The translations under genes were made by a program, and so were the position numbers. Under the pieces are notes generated by a model, which was not told the origin of the DNA, did no database searches, and worked only from the letters and a program-made list of their open reading frames with translations. Below are positions 63,136-64,000 of a stretch of 64,000 bases of DNA, piece after piece. The DNA is from Antrihabitans auranticaus (GTDB lineage Bacteria; Actinomycetota; Actinomycetes; Mycobacteriales; Mycobacteriaceae), in NCBI RefSeq assembly GCF_016481275.1, contig NZ_JAEMNW010000001.1, positions 1,541,531 through 1,605,530 on the forward strand, in the 5' to 3' direction. Numbering within the stretch: position 1 is the stretch's first letter; each line of letters opens with the position of its first letter.

Positions 63136-63999
63136 TCACATCTGCCCCGGGTGTGCGCCGTAGTCAGTGTTCTTGGTAGGTCCGACATCATCGGTCGGAG
63201 CTGTCAGCGGGTGCGCTGTCGTGCTGTGCCGTTGCCGTGTCGATGCAGGCGGAGCGGTCATGGCAATCAGCTGAGCCGCAGACTGGTTTCCCCGCCTGGT
63301 CGGCGATTCGGCGACCGCCTGCGGGTGCAGGTCGCTCTGGGCCTCCATTTCGCGGGTGGCCATCATCTCCCGTACAGCGTCGGCGTCTTCGAAGCCGAGG
63401 TCTTCGACCAGCGCCGGTGTCGGGTTGAGCATCAAACTCCATCCGTCTTCGCGCCCTTTCGCTTCGAGTCGTTGGGTACGAGCGAGGTTGCGGGCCAACG
63501 CTTCCGGACTGTTTTCTGCATCGCGCAGCTCACGCCGAAGCACATGCAGTTCGGTGCTGAGGTCCTGCAACTGCACGGCGTCCGGGAAGTCGCTCATGGT
63601 GGTGTTCTCCAGCAGTGCCAGCCGTCGTCGGTCCTCGGTGAGGTTGTATTCGAGTCGAGCGAGTTCCGCGCCGGCGTCGTCGACCATGTTCTCGACTCGC
63701 GTCATGATTCCCGATGCCCGCGCGGCCCGACCCTGCTCCGACGTCGCAGTGGTGATCGGGGTGTACAGCTCGTTCGGATCGAAGGCGCGGTTGGCGATCG
63801 GTAACGATTCGAAGCGGACGAACAGTTCGCTCGACGTCATCGACCGCACCACTTCGACGGTGTGTCCGGCGATCTCGGCGACCGGCAGTGATTCGTGTAA
63901 ACCTTTGCCTTTCAACGCTCCCCACGCCTCACGCAACGACATCTGCAACGCCGCCGACGCCTCGGACCGCTTGGTGAATCGGCGGCCGCCGATCGTCAT
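63136..63999 (-). CDS. Hypothetical protein, possibly the C-terminal part of a larger plasmid protein
   Basis: A 287-residue frame ends at 63136 and begins with ATG at 63999, one base from the window edge, so this may be an internal Met of a longer gene. Readable features are an RRFTKRSEASAALQMSLREAW segment, a helical coiled-coil part (ARLEYNLTEDRRRLALLENT, LQDLSTELHVLRRELRDAENS) and a low-complexity Thr/Pro-rich tail. The opening resembles the C-terminal regions of large plasmid helicase/methylase proteins, but this is a weak impression. Confidence 0.5.
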   Translation of the reverse strand: MTIGGRRFTKRSEASAALQMSLREAWGALKGKGLHESLPVAEIAGHTVEVVRSMTSSELFVRFESLPIANRAFDPNELYTPITTATSEQGRAARASGIMTRVENMVDDAGAELARLEYNLTEDRRRLALLENTTMSDFPDAVQLQDLSTELHVLRRELRDAENSPEALARNLARTQRLEAKGREDGWSLMLNPTPALVEDLGFEDADAVREMMATREMEAQSDLHPQAVAESPTRRGNQSAAQLIAMTAPPASTRQRHSTTAHPLTAPTDDVGPTKNTDYGAHPGQM

Positions 64000-64000
64000 G

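Overview
The window looks like accessory DNA of a high-GC actinobacterium of the Rhodococcus / Gordonia / Nocardia / Mycobacterium group, most likely part of a large conjugative plasmid or integrated plasmid island. The reasons are the GC-rich codon use, the actinobacterial gene families (CYP153 operon, EthA/MymA-type Baeyer-Villiger monooxygenases, KshB-like reductase, mycobacterial-type anti-sigma/STAS remnants), a 1975-residue MobF relaxase-helicase, and a very dense layer of insertion sequences. No rRNA, tRNA or CRISPR array was seen.

Layout. 1-3.3 kb: an intact ISAs1 element with a 10-bp target duplication, then a TetR regulator. 3.7-9.8 kb: catabolic cassette A with a divergent stand-alone DUF4873 protein, an AurF-like diiron oxygenase, a Baeyer-Villiger monooxygenase (BVMO), an SDR dehydrogenase, an FAD/2Fe-2S reductase and a TetR regulator. 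10.2-19.7 kb: an IS graveyard (ISL3, IS256, IS3, IS21) around one surviving metal-dependent hydrolase gene and scars of a universal stress protein and an esterase. 20-29.3 kb: cassette B with an HSL-type esterase, IS256 and IS1595 relics, a TetR regulator, an SDR, a ferritin-like diiron protein, a second BVMO and an acyl-CoA ligase. 29.3-37.8 kb: two IS21-type elements. The second sits in a tyrosine recombinase gene and itself carries an IS3 element that carries another IS3 element. 38-40 kb: STAS/anti-sigma remnants and IS256 end fragments. 40-46.6 kb: a CYP153 operon (ferredoxin, CYP153, ferredoxin reductase, second P450, transglutaminase-like protein) divergent from an AraC regulator. 46.9-49.2 kb: a broken TetR gene with a DHA2 drug exporter. 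49.4-64 kb: plasmid backbone with broken nrdH and DnaB-N genes, the relaxase TraA, a PurH relic, an HTH-SF2 helicase fusion, a RES/Xre toxin-antitoxin pair, a lipoprotein and a partial gene at the right edge.

How the genes may work together (inference). Cassettes A and B together encode the steps expected for subterminal oxidation of an alkane-, cycloalkane- or terpenoid-like substrate: a diiron hydroxylase with its reductase, alcohol to ketone by SDR, ketone to ester or lactone by BVMO, cleavage by the esterase, and CoA activation by the acyl-CoA ligase. The set BVMO + SDR + lipase + FadD resembles the mycobacterial mymA operon, but with non-heme diiron proteins added. The CYP153 operon would provide terminal hydroxylation in parallel.

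At least eight genes carry single-base frameshifts, several beside short homopolymers. They are either recent pseudogenes or read errors, and this should be settled before the broken genes are interpreted.
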